In this document: positions 51,729 to 63,370 of the stretch, one piece after another
How the letters are laid out: each line of letters starts with the position of its first letter
Numbering within the stretch: the first letter of the stretch is position 1
Assembly: GCF_019578655.1 (NCBI RefSeq)
Contig: NC_063264.1
Location: forward strand, 9,713,213 to 9,777,212
Reading direction: 5' to 3'
Length of the DNA stretch: 64,000 bases
From: Ricinus communis
Lineage: Eukaryota > Streptophyta > Magnoliopsida > Malpighiales > Euphorbiaceae
Notes under the pieces: generated by a model
What the model was told of the DNA's origin: nothing
Database searches by the model: none
Seen by the model: only the letters and a program-made list of their open reading frames with translations
Made by a program: the position numbers and the translations under genes

Positions 51729-54700
51729 CTCTCCCTCAAGGTGGGTTCAAACAAGTTAATGGAACCCATCTTGCTGAGGAGGCTATGATAATGTGATTTG
51801 TCTAGAGCCTTAGTAAAGATATCTGCCAATTGTTCATGACTTCTGATGAATGGAGTTTCAATTTCCCCAGACTAGACCTTTTCCCTTATGAAGTGGCAGT
51901 CTACTTCAATATGTTTGGTTCATTCGTGAAAGACAAGATTGGATGCAATGTGTCTGGCTGCCTCATTATCGCAGTACATTTTCATTGGGCCTTTGCATCC
52001 TATTTTCATGTCGGTAAGCACTTGTTTGATCCAAATGAGCTCGTTGGTTGTTGATGCCATGGCTCGATATTCTGCTTTTGCACTCGATCTCGCGGTCACC
52101 GTTTGCTTTTTGCTTTTTCAAGCTACTAAGTTCCCTCCCACGAATATGCAGAATCCAGAAGTCGATTTTCTGTCACAGCTTCCAGCCCAGTCTGCATCAG
52201 AAAAACCAACTATAGTGTCAGCATCGTTATTATTTTTCATCCATATACCTTGACCTGGAGTGCCTTTAAGGTATCTTAGTATTCTGTCGATTGCATCCAG
52301 ATGACTGGTATGAGGAGCATGCATAAACTGGCTTACTATGCTCAGGGCATAGGCAATATCAGGTCTAGTGACAGTAAGATATATTAATTTTTCTACTAGA
52401 TGCTGATAATTTCCTATGTTGTCAAGAGGTTCCCCTTCTTCCAGGTTTAGTTTGGTTTTAGTCTCCATTGGAGTTTTCATTGGTTTTACTCCTATCTTTC
52501 CTGTTTCTTTTAGTAGGTCGAGAACACATTTTCTTTGAGATAAAAATAAGCCCTTATGTGATTTGGCTATTTCTATCCCCAGAAAGTATGATAGTTGACT
52601 TAAATCCTTGATATCAAATTCTCCTTTTAGTTTTGATTTTACCTCTTCAATTTCCTCATTATTATTACCAGTTATGATAATGTCATCGACATAAACAAGA
52701 ATAATAATAGTGGATGTGTGAGTGTATTTTACAAACATAGATGAATCTGAAACACATTTATGAAAATTGATTTTTAACAAAAATGGCTTAGCTTGGCATT
52801 ACCATGCCCTTGGGGACTGCTTTAATCCATAGATAGCCTTCTTTAACTTACATACCAAGGAATGGTCTGACCATTCCTTGGTATGTAAGTTAAAGAAGGC
52901 AAGACCTGTGTCCTGGAGGACGGGTCATATAGGCTTCTTCATCTAGAGATCCCTGAAGGAAGGCGTTCTTTACGTCCATTTGGAACAAACTCCAACCTGA
53001 ATTAGTTGTGACTGATAACAATATGCGAACAGTACTCATTTTAGCTACAGGGGCAAAAGTTTCCTGGTAGTCAACTCTATAGGTCTGAGTGAATCCTTTT
53101 GCAACTAACCTAGCCTTATATCGTTCAATGGTACCGTCATATTGGTACTTAATCTTATATACCCATTTAATCCTACGGGTTTTTTATTTTGGGGCAAAAT
53201 GATAATATCCCATGTGTCATTCTTTTCTAAAGCAAGAAGTTCTTCCTTCATAGTTTTACACCAATTGGGGTTAGTGTTATCTTCATAGAAGGAGGTAGGC
53301 TCAGTGTTTGATGTGAGTTTCCCTAGATATGTCTTATATTCTTTGGATACTGAAGAGTAATTAATGAAGTGTTGGACTGGATACGAAACCTTATAGGACA
53401 CATTGTCCCTTAGCCTGGCAGGAGGTCTGATTAGCCGAGATAATCTTCGTAGGGCAATTCCTTCTTTTTGTGGCTCATTCTCTCCCCTTGAAGGAGGTGC
53501 CTCGGTAGTGAGATTGTCTCCCCCTGAAGGAATTGCCTCGAATATGTACTCCTTGTCAGATGTAGGTTCCTAGATTAAGCTGTCAAAAAAGAGAGAGTTA
53601 TTCGGAAATAATAAAGTAGAGGGTCCATGATCGGTAGTGGTGTTGGCTGTGAAGTACGGGGAACCTTCATCAAATGACACATCCCGAGAGATATAGGACT
53701 TATGATTGGAGGGGTCATAACATTTATACCCCTTTTTAGCAGAGGAGTATCTTAGGAATACAGTCGGGACAGAACTGCTGTCGAATTTATGGTGACACCT
53801 AATGTGGACAAAGGCTGTACAACCAAAAGTGTGAATGTGTCCTAAGTCTATTTTCCAGCCTTTGAGAGTTTCTAGAGGACTGAGATTGTTGAGTTTGGGA
53901 CTTGGTAGGTGGTTGATGAGATAGGCAACGGTTAGAAGAGCATCCGACTAAAAAATATGGGGAACATTATTTTGAAAAAGAAGGGATCTAGTGACTTCAA
54001 GGAGATGGCGATTTTTCCTTTCAGAGACCCCATTTTGTTCGGGAGTATAAATGCAGATGGTTTGATGTAAAATCCCTTGAGTGGAGAAAAAATTCAAAAA
54101 AATTTTGTTTACGTATTCAGTGCCATTATCTGAATGAAAAGTTTTAATTTTGGCGTTGTACTGATTTTGAATAAAATTAAAAAAGTTTTGGAAGCAGGAA
54201 AAAACTTCATTTTTACCTTTGAGCAAATAAACCCAAGTGGTACGGGAGTAATCATCGATAAACGTAACAAAGTGCCGAAAAAGATTGTATGAAGTGACAG
54301 GGGCAGGTCCCCAAACGTCAGAATGAAACAGATCAAACATATTTTTAGATATAGTAGAAGATACAGGAAAAGATAATCTAGTGTGTTTAGCAAATTTGCA
54401 AATATCACAACCACTAGAGTTCATTTTTAAACAAAAAAGCCGGTTTAAGACTCTATCGGATGGATGACCAAACCGCCGACGGAGCAGCATTGCTGGATTG
54501 GCAAAATTGGTCGAGACAAGACACCGGTTGGAAGAATTTATGAGATAATATAGGCCATTTTCAAAACGACCCTCACCAATCATCTTTCCTGATATTCGGT
54601 CATGAAACAACACTTTAGAGGGTGAGAATATAACATTACAATTTAGATTTCTAGTAATCTTACTGACAGATAATAAATTAGAGTTAAAATCAGGTAAGAG

Positions 54701-54838
54701 AAGAATATCAGAAATATCTTTATGCAATAATTGAGAAGAGCCAAAACCAGAAATTTTAGCTTGATTTTCATTGGCAACAATTACATGTTGGGAATTAGTA
54801 GGAACAAAATTTTGCAATTTCGTTGCGTCCCATATCAT
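51729..54838 (-). pseudogene. copia-3 pol remnant
   Basis: Read downward, a decayed protease (WIIDFEATDHMIWDATKL near 54870-54830) lacks a clean D-S/T-G motif. Integrase follows (CDICKFAKHTRLSFP, FHSDVWGPAPVTS, SDNGTEYVN, PEQNGVSERKNRH), then RT (KTMKEELLALEKNDTW, VYVDDIIITGN) and RNase H (FSDADWAGSCDRKSTSG). It carries stops near 53947 and 53570 and a 31-bp inverted duplication near 52836-52900. Confidence 0.87.
52836..52900. repeat. Perfect 31-bp inverted repeat inside copia-3 RT
   Basis: Arms 52836-52866 and 52870-52900 are exact reverse complements with a 3-base centre (CTG). The lower arm encodes the normal RT segment VCKLKKAIYGLKQ; the other arm is its inverted copy and replaces the residues that should precede it. 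Confidence 0.92.
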
Positions 54839-54849
54839 GTGATCCGTTG

Positions 54850-56058
54850 CCTCGAAATCTATGATCCAATTGTGAGAGACATTTAATGATTTTATTAAAT
54901 TTTTAGAAACCGAACCTGACCCACGGGTTTTCTAAAGATGAACAATTGTCTGAAGCTGAGAGATTAATTCTCTAAGTTGAGCTTTTTCTATCGGGTCAGC
55001 TGAGCAAAATGGGCAGGATCCGGGTCAGAGGAATCGGGTTGGGTCGGGTCACTGGTTCCGGGTCGGGTCGGATAGCTTGAGTCGGGTCGGTGTAAGTTAA
55101 AAGAAACTGACCCGTGACAAGCTCCCCGCCCCGACTCTAACATTTCTTCATAACCCTTAGGGTTATGGATACCTATGCCGCTGAACCTTCTTTTCTCTTC
55201 TTGCTCTCGTCTTCCACTTCTGCTTCTCTCGCCCCTATTGAGACCTGGCCGAAGGCTAGGATGGAGATGCCAGCAGTGTTCCTAGGAGTGCCCTTGCCTT
55301 CCGCAATGGTCGCATCTCTCAATGCTCGCGGGCGCTCATCTCGCTCGAGCCGCCTTGCAAAGGTGCGATGAGTGGGCGATGTAAATTTTGGTTTATGTAA
55401 TGTCAAAGCCACTGTTTATGCTCATAGTCGCCCGTCTAGTTTCCTTCTGCTGGATGGTGGCTATGACAGTGTCTATTGAGGGGAGATTGCTCGACAGCAA
55501 GATTTGGGATCGAAGAGCTTCATAGCTTGTGTCCAACCCGCCTAGGTAAGTATACACTAGGTCTTACTGAGCTCTTCTTCTCGCCTCTTCTAGATCAATT
55601 GTTGGTGGGAGGTAGCTTTGTAGCTCCTCCTATCTAGTCAAAATCTCTGTTGCGTAGCTTGTGCTTGTTCTAGTCCCTTGCCTAATCTGTGCTAATTCCT
55701 GCTTTAGATTAAAAATGTGAGCATAATTTCGCTCGTGGCCGTAGAGGCCTTTCATTTTGTTCTATATTGCCTGTGAGGATTCCAAGAGCATGCAAAGCTT
55801 GGCTATCTGAGGCTCCATAGTATTAGTGAGCAGCGACATGACCAAATGGTCTATCGTCTGCCACTCCTCAGTTGTCTTCATTTCTTCCTTAGTCGGTTGA
55901 TTTGGATCGGTTGGTTGAGGTTTACTTCGGGTCCCTATGATAAACCCTAATTTCTTCGTGCCACTTAGGCTGATGTAGACTCACCTCGACCATTCAAAAT
56001 AATATTGATTGCCCTTTAGCACAATGTTGGATAATTTTATGATGTCACTGTGTGCCAT
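54850..56058 (-). pseudogene. copia-3 gag remnant
   Basis: ATG at 56058 begins MAHSDIIKLSNIVLKGNQYY, a UBN2/gag start, and continues in one frame with stops (near 55980, 55760, 55630, 55570) through MVMSLLTNTMEP-like gag sequence. The 55010-55100 part is G-rich on the plus strand (GGGTC repeats), encoding Pro/Thr/Asp-rich linker. Just upstream, 56126-56137 on the minus strand is the TGGTATCAGAGC primer site. Confidence 0.78.
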
Positions 56059-56137
56059 GGTGAAAGAGATTATTTTTGTGTTTGTTGGTTGGTTTGGATT
56101 GGTAGGGGATGACAGGATCAAGCCTGCTCTGATACCA

Positions 56138-56433
56138 TGAAGAAACTGTTGTTTTATTAATCTATGATGATGTACATAAGAATTCTGAGACTATATGAAT
56201 ATGGATGTTCCGTTATATACAAGTTATGCTTGTAACGATCCTTTTGCTATTTTTGATCCTATTCTAATGTTCCTTCCTAACTTGGAAGAGGTGGAAGTGA
56301 CCCTTCTTCCTTAGGGAAGAAATGTTGCTCCTTTTTCCTGATTTGTGACCTGTGATGATGAGGACTGAGGTCTTGACCAACAGTCTTTGACCGTTGGTTC
56401 TTTCTGATTGTGTTTTGATCTTGTTCCTCAACA
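56138..56433 (-). repeat. copia-3 5' LTR
   Basis: On the minus strand TGTTGAGGAACAAGATC to GTTTCTTCA, followed at once by the primer binding site. Longer than its partner by about 40 bases. Confidence 0.9.
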
Positions 56434-58541
56434 AATTGTTCACCTAGAGCTGAGTAGCCAAATGTGCTTGCAAATGAGGTCCAATCTAATGAATCAGGCA
56501 TCAACAGCCTAGTTGTTCCAAAATCAGAGACATGAGCCTCAAATTCTGAATCCAACAGAACATTATTGCTGGAAATGTCTCGATGAACAATTGGAAGAAA
56601 GCAGTCATGGTGCATATAGCTCAATGCATTAGCTATTCCTTTAACAACATTTAGCCTTCTAATCCAATCCAATTCTATTGCTTCTTTTCTCTTGCTCAGT
56701 ATCTTTCTCAAACTTCCTCTTTCTATGAATTCGCATACCAAGAATGAGTGCTTGGCGTGTGAACAGAACCCATATAGCTTCGTAATGTTCAATGGAGTAT
56801 GTTCGTCAAGACACATACCTCACTTCTAAATGCCTTTAGATCAGCAATCTTCTCACCATCTTGTGACTGCTGAAGTTTCTTCACAGCAACCATTTGACCT
56901 GTTGGCAGCGCCGCTCTATAGACAACTCCATATCCTCCTACACCAATAAAATACTTAAGAGTCAAACTCGTCCATTGCCTCAACAATGGTATCGTATTGC
57001 ATATCTTTATCGTAAGGGCTCCATATTGCATCGTAGCGCAACTCTCCCGATTTAGCTTCTTGGTTTCCATTTCTTTTGCGGGCGAGGAAAAAGCCTCCAA
57101 CCAGAATAAACAATAGAAACAAACTACCCAAGAGAGGAAGAAGGACAAGATTGACTGCCCCATTATCCTTTTTTTTGTTGGTTTCAGAAACACAAGCCTT
57201 TGATACAGTATTATTATCGCACAAGTCTCTGTTGTTTCTAAGTGCTCCAAAAGAAGCCACTTGAAAGGCTTTAATATTGGGAATTCGACCTTCTAACTCA
57301 TTGTAGGATATATTCACCACGTTCAAACTTAAGATGTTATTAAAAGTTTCTGGAATGGAACCCGACAGTAAATTATGAGAGAGGTTCAACATCTCTAGGA
57401 TTTGCAACAGTCCAAGTTGTTGTGGTATCTCTTTCATCAACAAATTCTGACTGAGATCAAGGCTTTGTAGAGTGTAAATTTCCAATCTCCGAAGGAATAC
57501 GCTTTGTGAATTTGTTCTGGCTGAGATTCAAGAACAACAATTTTGAGCATCCACCAATCTGCTTGGGAATTGATCCACTTAGATTGTTGGCTGCCAAGTC
57601 GAGACGTTCAAGATCAAATAGCATTTCTATTTCCTCAGGAATGCCACCTGAAAGCTGATTATTGTTGAGAATGAGGTACACCAACTTTAACTTCCCAAAT
57701 TCTTTAGGAATGGGCCAATCAAACTGATTTAAAGAGAGATCAAGTGATTGTAGCTGAGTTGCAGTCACAAGGTCAGATGGAATCTGGCCAGAAATATTAT
57801 TATTTGAGACTTTCAATGTGGAGAAATTGCGAAAATCTTTCCATTTCCATGAAAGTGTTCCATAGAATTCATTGAAACTCAAATCCACAAAGTTCAAGTG
57901 CGGGAATGTGCCAAAGTCTTAAGATAAATTTCCAGTGAATTGGTTTCCTTTAAGCTTGAGTGTTAACAGTTTGCTACATTTTCTCAAGCCTTTTGGGATG
58001 GGTCCTATAAAGAAATTGCGAGAAGCAGAGAAATAAATAAGTTTACCACTGAGGAATATATCCTGTGGTAATTGGCCTGTAAACTTATTAAAGGCAATTT
58101 GAAGGCTGCGAAATTGAGTACAGTTGTTCATCCCTGAAGGGAGACTGCCAGATAATTTATTACCTCCAAGTCTAAGAAAATATAGATTTCTTAAGTTCCC
58201 AATTGAAATGGGCATTGCACCAGTAATATTATTACCACTCAATGTAACTGTTTTAAGTGATGTCAACATTCCTAAATTTTGAGGTGTGGGACCAAAAAGT
58301 TTGTTCTGACGAAGAGTAAAAACTGATAGCTTGGTCAAGTTTGCTATAGAAACTGGATTTACACTAGTAAAATTATTAAAAGACAAGCGAAGCCTAATGG
58401 GATGTCAGGGCTCCAAGCTGATGAGGTATGGAACCAGAAAGATTGCTACAGTCCAAGAAGAGGCTAAATAAGTCGGTTTGTTTCCTATGGAAGAAGAGAT
58501 AGTACCAACGAGATTATTTGCAGAAAGGTGAAGTGTGTAAA

Positions 58542-59482
58542 TGTTAGGAGTCTCCTAGTTTACCTCTTCCTATGATTTGTTAGGGTGTTTTTAGCTAATC
58601 TGTTAGTCTTGGTTGTTAGGTGATATTTTAGTTTTTCTGTTTTGTAATGGCTTTATAAAAGCCTAGCTTTTTCCTTCAATAAGGATATTCTTTAGTATTC
58701 AATTGTTTTGTTTTTTCTGTAATATTTCTTAATACTTTACATTTGGTATCAAAGCCCTCACTGGGCTTGTAGAGAAGAACCAGCAGTCTTCAAGTGTTTT
58801 AACACTAAGAGAATAAGTGACGACAAGACTCTTACGAAGATCCCGTACTTCGATGGTCACTATGATCATTGGAGTGAGCTGATGGAGAACTTGCTAAGGG
58901 CAAAAGGTATGTGGAGTTTGGTGGAGAATGGCTTTACAAAGCCAAGAGCAGGGACAGTGCTCACTGATACCTAAAAAACACAATTGGAAAATGCCAGAAC
59001 TAAGGATTATCAAGTCAAGCACTATCGTTTTCAGGCCATTGATCGTACCATTTTTGAACAAATTTTGGATCGAAGTACAACCAAAAATGTTTGGGACTCA
59101 ATGAAGCGAAAGTTTGGAGGCAATGACAAGGTGAAGAGGTCTCTTCTTAACTCACTAAGGAGAGATTTTGTGATTTTAGAGATGAAAAATGGTGAAAGTA
59201 TTACCAAGTATTTTACAAGAATAATGACGATCTCCAATAAGATGCAGAGCAATAGAGAATACATGCCTAACTCAAAGATTGTTGAGAAAATCCTACGAAC
59301 TTTAACTAAGAAGTTCACATATGTTGTGGTATCCATTGAAGAATCAAAGGATATTGATAGTATGTCCATTGATGAATTACAAAGTTCATTGGTAGTACAC
59401 AAACATAAATTTCGAAGGGTGAGCAGCGAGTATAAGGATCAAGTCTTGAAGGTTGATTCAGGATCCCCTATCTGTGAGTAGA
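58542..59482 (+). mobile_element. Truncated Ty1/copia (copia-4): 5' LTR, primer site and gag
   Basis: The LTR 58542-58741 begins TGTTAGGAGTCTCCTAG, has a TTATAAAAG TATA segment near 58654 and ends TTTACA. TGGTATCAAAGC (58744-58755) is the primer site. Gag-like sequence follows (PYFDGHYDHWSELMENLLRA near 58850; then 58984-59481 with RFQAIDRTIFEQ and MKNGESITKYF). It is related to the copia-2 gag. There is a stop near 58972. Everything after gag, including the 3' LTR, is missing. It abuts LRR coding sequence, so it truncated the receptor-kinase gene. Confidence 0.85.
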
Positions 59483-60345
59483 CAGTGTTTCAACCGTCAT
59501 CTCGATTTAAAACAGTATGTCTTTATCAAAAGAAAGTACTCTTTGTTGTACTTATTAATTCTTATACGTAGATTATGCATATTTACAAATTTTAAAAACT
59601 TTTTTTTGACTAGTTGAAATTCCTCAATCTTTCTCCATTCTTTAGACCTTCCAATTAGATTCGACAAGTTTTAATCATTTCTTTTAAAATATGATTATAG
59701 ATTGATTAAATATAATATTTATTATTATATTCATTAAAAATATGATAACAATTTCATTGTTGAAAAATAATAATTTCATTATATAGAATATTGAAGCACA
59801 TTGTGTATGAATTACAGGTTCATTATGTATGAATTACAAGTTTATTATTTTATTCATAATTTTGATAACAATTTTATTTTTGAAATTGAATAGGTTCATT
59901 TCGTATCATATTGAGGTTCATTATATATGAACTATAGGTTCATCATGTTGTTCATAATTTTGATAACAAATTTATTTTTGAAATGAGATAGGTTCATTTT
60001 GTAGTACAATGAACCTTATATCATTAACATATGAATATAGAAGTTTTAAGTAATAAACATGTCATATGTGTATAAAAATAAATCAATATTTATGGGTTAT
60101 AATGAACAAGTTTATTATCTACAAACAATATGTTTATTAAAATATCACTTGAGGTTCATTAAATATATAACATATTTTCATAGTTTATTGATTCATTATT
60201 CATAAGTTTTAATCAAGAGGTTCATCATCTACTAGTAATAGGTTCATCAACATATCACCTGAGGCTCATCAAATATATAACAAAAATTCATTAATCATAG
60301 GTTATAATTAAGAATTTTACTATACATAATAAGATAAAAGAATAT
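59483..60345. repeat. AT-rich repeat with GGTTCATTATRTATGAA motifs
   Basis: The phrase RGTTCATTATGTATGAAYTA, followed by TTCATAATTTTGATAACAA, recurs irregularly at 59815-60000; shorter TTCATYA units continue to 60300. It seems related to the array at 61365-61960. No coding sequence. Confidence 0.65.
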
Positions 60346-61364
60346 TTTTATACAAAATAAATATATATCTATCAATAATAAAATTTACATAAAAGATTGA
60401 TTTTTCTGCTATAAACTTTAGTTTCATAAGATTTAAACTGTAGGTCTTTAAATATTTTTACTACTATTTTTGCAAGCAATTTATATGATTACATTGAAAT
60501 GTCATTTCAAATGAATAAAAATATGTTTATAAAATAATGATATTTATAAAAATTTTAAACCTTGGAAGATTAAAATCAAAGGCCCAAAAAATTATAAAGA
60601 TTGTAATTTCAAAAATAGAAAAATATATGTAAAATAAAAGTGCAAAAGAAAAAAGAACATTAAATTTTTAAAATTAGAGAGGACAATTGTGTGTTTTGTT
60701 TGAAGTAAAAAAATTGTATATTGTGCTCACGATTTTTTTATCTTAATTATAAATAAAAAAATTTAATTAAGTTCATTTTCTTTAAAAACACGCGAGTCAC
60801 ATGTGTTAATAGTCTCAGGTACATAATATGGATATAATAATTCGTCTTAAGGCGTTAGTATTTGGGTGGTAAATTAGACTATGGACCCACGTTCACATAA
60901 CATTATGAACCTGAGTCATTTTACACATGCATAACATTCTTTTTCTCAAGCCTTTATTTGATTGTCTTCTTAATTGTATTTTTTTTTATGTAGCCTTTTA
61001 GATAATAAGATGATCATATTACAAACTAATTAATTATAAAAATTAGATTTTATATTTAATATTTAGTAAATTAATAATTTTATTTAGTATTAAATTTTAA
61101 AAATAATTTTATTTTTTATCAAATACTAATTATTTCCTTATTTAAAATTTTATTAATAGTTATTCCCTTCATTCCATACTAATTGACGTTTTTTAGTATT
61201 TTATTTGGACTAAGAAAATATTTAATTGGCTAACCAAATAGCTAATTGAGACTTAATGGCTCTTTTATAAATATTAATGTATGTATATATTAAATGAACT
61301 TCAAGTATACATTTGATGAACTTATAATTTGTAGATAATAAATTTGTTGTATTTTAACCTATGA
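60346..61364. other. AT-rich intergenic DNA, possible MITE end
   Basis: No gene is recognised. CCCTTCATTCCATACTAATT, then GACGTTTTTTAG (61162-61197), resembles the start of a common plant MITE family, but a matching end was not found. Confidence 0.4.
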
Positions 61365-61960
61365 ATATTGATTCTTTTATGTACAAACGGTATATTCATT
61401 ACTTATAAAATGTATATTCGTTTCTTATTAGTATCAGGTTCATTAAACATGAACTTTAGATTCATCACTTATAAAGTATATATTCATTTGTTATTAATAT
61501 TAAATTTATTAAACATAAATTTTAAACTTTTTTTTGAACTCAATATAAATTTTAGACTCATTACTTATAAATTGTATATTCATATATTATTAGTATAATA
61601 TTAATTAAATATAAGGTGTATATTTATTAAGTTTTACTTAACAAATGAATCTGTTACTTATTAGTTATAAAGTATATTTTTATTTATTATTAGTATCAGT
61701 TTCATTAAACATAAACTTTAGATTCATTACTTATAAAATGTATATTCATATGTTATTAGTGTTAGGTCTATTAAGCATAAATTTTAGGTTCATTACTTAT
61801 AAATTATATATTCATCTATTATTAGTGTAATATTCATTAAATATGAAGTATATATTCATTAATTTTTACTGGTAAACTTGTTTTTAACATATGAATCTAT
61901 TTTCTAATTTATAATTTCTTAAACTATAATCTATGGATCTCAAGTATATATCTGATGAAT
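61365..61960 (+). repeat. Imperfect tandem repeat (unit about 66 bp, with longer variants)
   Basis: About six units with the core TTCATTAAACATRAACTTTA, then GATTCATTACTTATAAA and a GTATATTCAT...TTATTAGT tail. Three are about 65-67 bp and two are expanded to about 95-100 bp by insertions. Reading frames across it (LLLVxxLLNINFRFITYK repeats) only mirror the repeat and are not genes. Confidence 0.8.
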
Positions 61961-62458
61961 TTACAATTTACAACATATGAACCTATAAATCATTTTATAA
62001 ATTTAAATAATAATGCTGATGTTTATTTTTATTCTAACATAAAATTATTTTTTTTATATATACTCTTAATTATCTTAATTAAAATTTCTATTATTTTAAT
62101 ATATAGTTTTTTTCTTATAAAAATATTAACATATTCTTAAAAAATAAATTTAGTGTTATAATAAAAAAGAGTTATAAAATAAAAATATTTAATAATAATA
62201 TAATATAAAATTAAGGGATGAGACAATGATAAAAATATATTCTACAATATATTAATTCATCGATTTTGCAATGGATTTAAATTTATGGTATTAATTTTTT
62301 ATTTTTTAATCTATTATTCATTTAATAATATAAAATACCAATTAATGACTAACCAAATAAGTTCTAACTTCATAATCTATCAAAATACACTCGTAACTTT
62401 ATAATCTAACAATATACATGTATTTTTATTTTGGATACATGATTCTTCATGTTCCCGG
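61961..62458. other. AT-rich intergenic DNA
   Basis: No gene or defined repeat is recognised. Very A+T-rich with several homopolymer runs. Confidence 0.55.
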
Positions 62459-62880
62459 ATCCATGACATAACAATCCGATTTGGTTAAACTTGTAGTAAG
62501 CCTTGTATTATATAATTAAATAATAGGTTACCGGTTCGATATACTTAAAAATTAATAATTTTTAGTTTCACACACTAAATTATAATTTTTAAAAATTTAA
62601 ACACTTGATTGTCAAATTTTAACTAATTTATATACTATTTTTGTAATTGTTTTAGTTTATATCCCAAATCCATGATATAACAATCTGATTTGGTTAAACT
62701 TGTAGTAAGCCATATATTGTAATATGTTACCAGTTCTATACACTTAAATATTAATAATTTTTAATTTTACACTCTAAATTATAACTTTTAAAAGTTTAAA
62801 CACTTGATTGTTAAATCTTAACGAGTTTATACACTATTTTTGTAATTATTTCTTTAACTATACATAGAATTTTAGTTTAT
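62459..62880 (+). repeat. Tandem pair (209-bp unit) of the dispersed repeat seen at 7190
   Basis: Units start at 62459 and 62668 with ATCCATGAYATAACAATCYG, then ATTTGGTTAAACTTGTAG. Both carry the core AAATTATAAYTTTTAAAAR and TTTAAACACTTGATTGT found at 7190-7462. Its class is unknown. Confidence 0.75.
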
Positions 62881-63370
62881 ATCCCTCTTTCTTTGGAACA
62901 AATAAGGATTTTGGATAAATTTTGGCATCAAAGACTATATCCTCATTTTTTTTTAGATTACTTTGATTTTTTTTTTTTTTTTGATTTTCTAATGCCCAAA
63001 ACACATGGGATAATCTAGTTTTTCATATATCCATTGTTAAGTGCACGTGAGTTGTGGCTGTTAAGCTTTTTTAAGTCAATAGCATTGAACGAAATCTACA
63101 TATTGTCTTTGATTGGACGAAAACTTTGCCAAAACAATTCTATAAATCAAAATGAGAAATCAAGAAATCAATTGGCCTGATTGTGTTGTGCTTTTACATT
63201 TTACATGATAATGGGAGAAAATGGCATTTTAAAAGTAAGAAAAGAGAGCTAAAGGAAGCGTAAGAGAAAAGCTATTTGAATTGAAAGTCACTTGCTAATT
63301 AATTTTAGTACAAGCAACGTCTCATTGTTATGGGTTCATCATGAAAAGAGGTCCATTTTCCTAAGTTATT
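62881..63370. other. Spacer without a recognised gene
   Basis: Contains T-rich runs (62948-62990) and unremarkable sequence up to the LTR-like element. Confidence 0.5.

Larger units (their letters stand above)
51469..56438 (-). mobile_element. Degraded Ty1/copia retrotransposon (copia-3) in the kinase intron
   Basis: The element proper is 51474-56433. Perfect AATTG duplications lie at 51469-51473 and 56434-56438. LTRs are 56138-56433 (5', 296 bp) and 51474-51728 (3', about 255 bp, with about 40 bp deleted internally). On the minus strand the order is primer site, gag, protease, integrase, RT, RNase H. It entered a few bases inside the donor end of the last intron of the receptor-kinase gene, in the same orientation as that gene. 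Multiple stops make it inactive. Confidence 0.92.
51020..58541 (-). pseudogene. LRR receptor-like kinase pseudogene (MIK2-like, LRR-XII/XI type)
   Basis: From 58541 down it encodes about 14 leucine-rich repeats, a membrane segment (about 57170-57090, NLVLLPLLGSLFLLFILVGG) and a kinase domain. Kinase motifs are GVGGYGVVYRAALPTG, VAVKKL, IVHRDISSNNVLLD, DFGTTRLL and, in the last exon (51384-51020), [16 protein letters not shown]. Intact relatives are plasma-membrane receptors. It is broken by a stop near 57920 and frame changes near 57475, 56975 and 56790. A copia LTR replaces everything upstream of 58541, so the signal peptide and first repeats are missing. A copia element fills the last intron (56443-51385), whose splice sites still join ...FGYSAL and ELAYSM in frame. 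The relative is inferred from motif resemblance. Confidence 0.85.

Noticed and set aside
55015..55100. GGGTC-rich stretch as a possible G-quadruplex regulatory element
   Set aside because: It lies inside the decayed copia-3 gag, with one loop of about 11 bases; the repeats are explained by Pro/Thr/Asp codons on the other strand.
61368..62140. Open frames encoding LLLVxxLLNINFRFITYK repeats that look like membrane proteins
   Set aside because: They simply translate the AT-rich tandem repeat; start and stop positions vary with the units.
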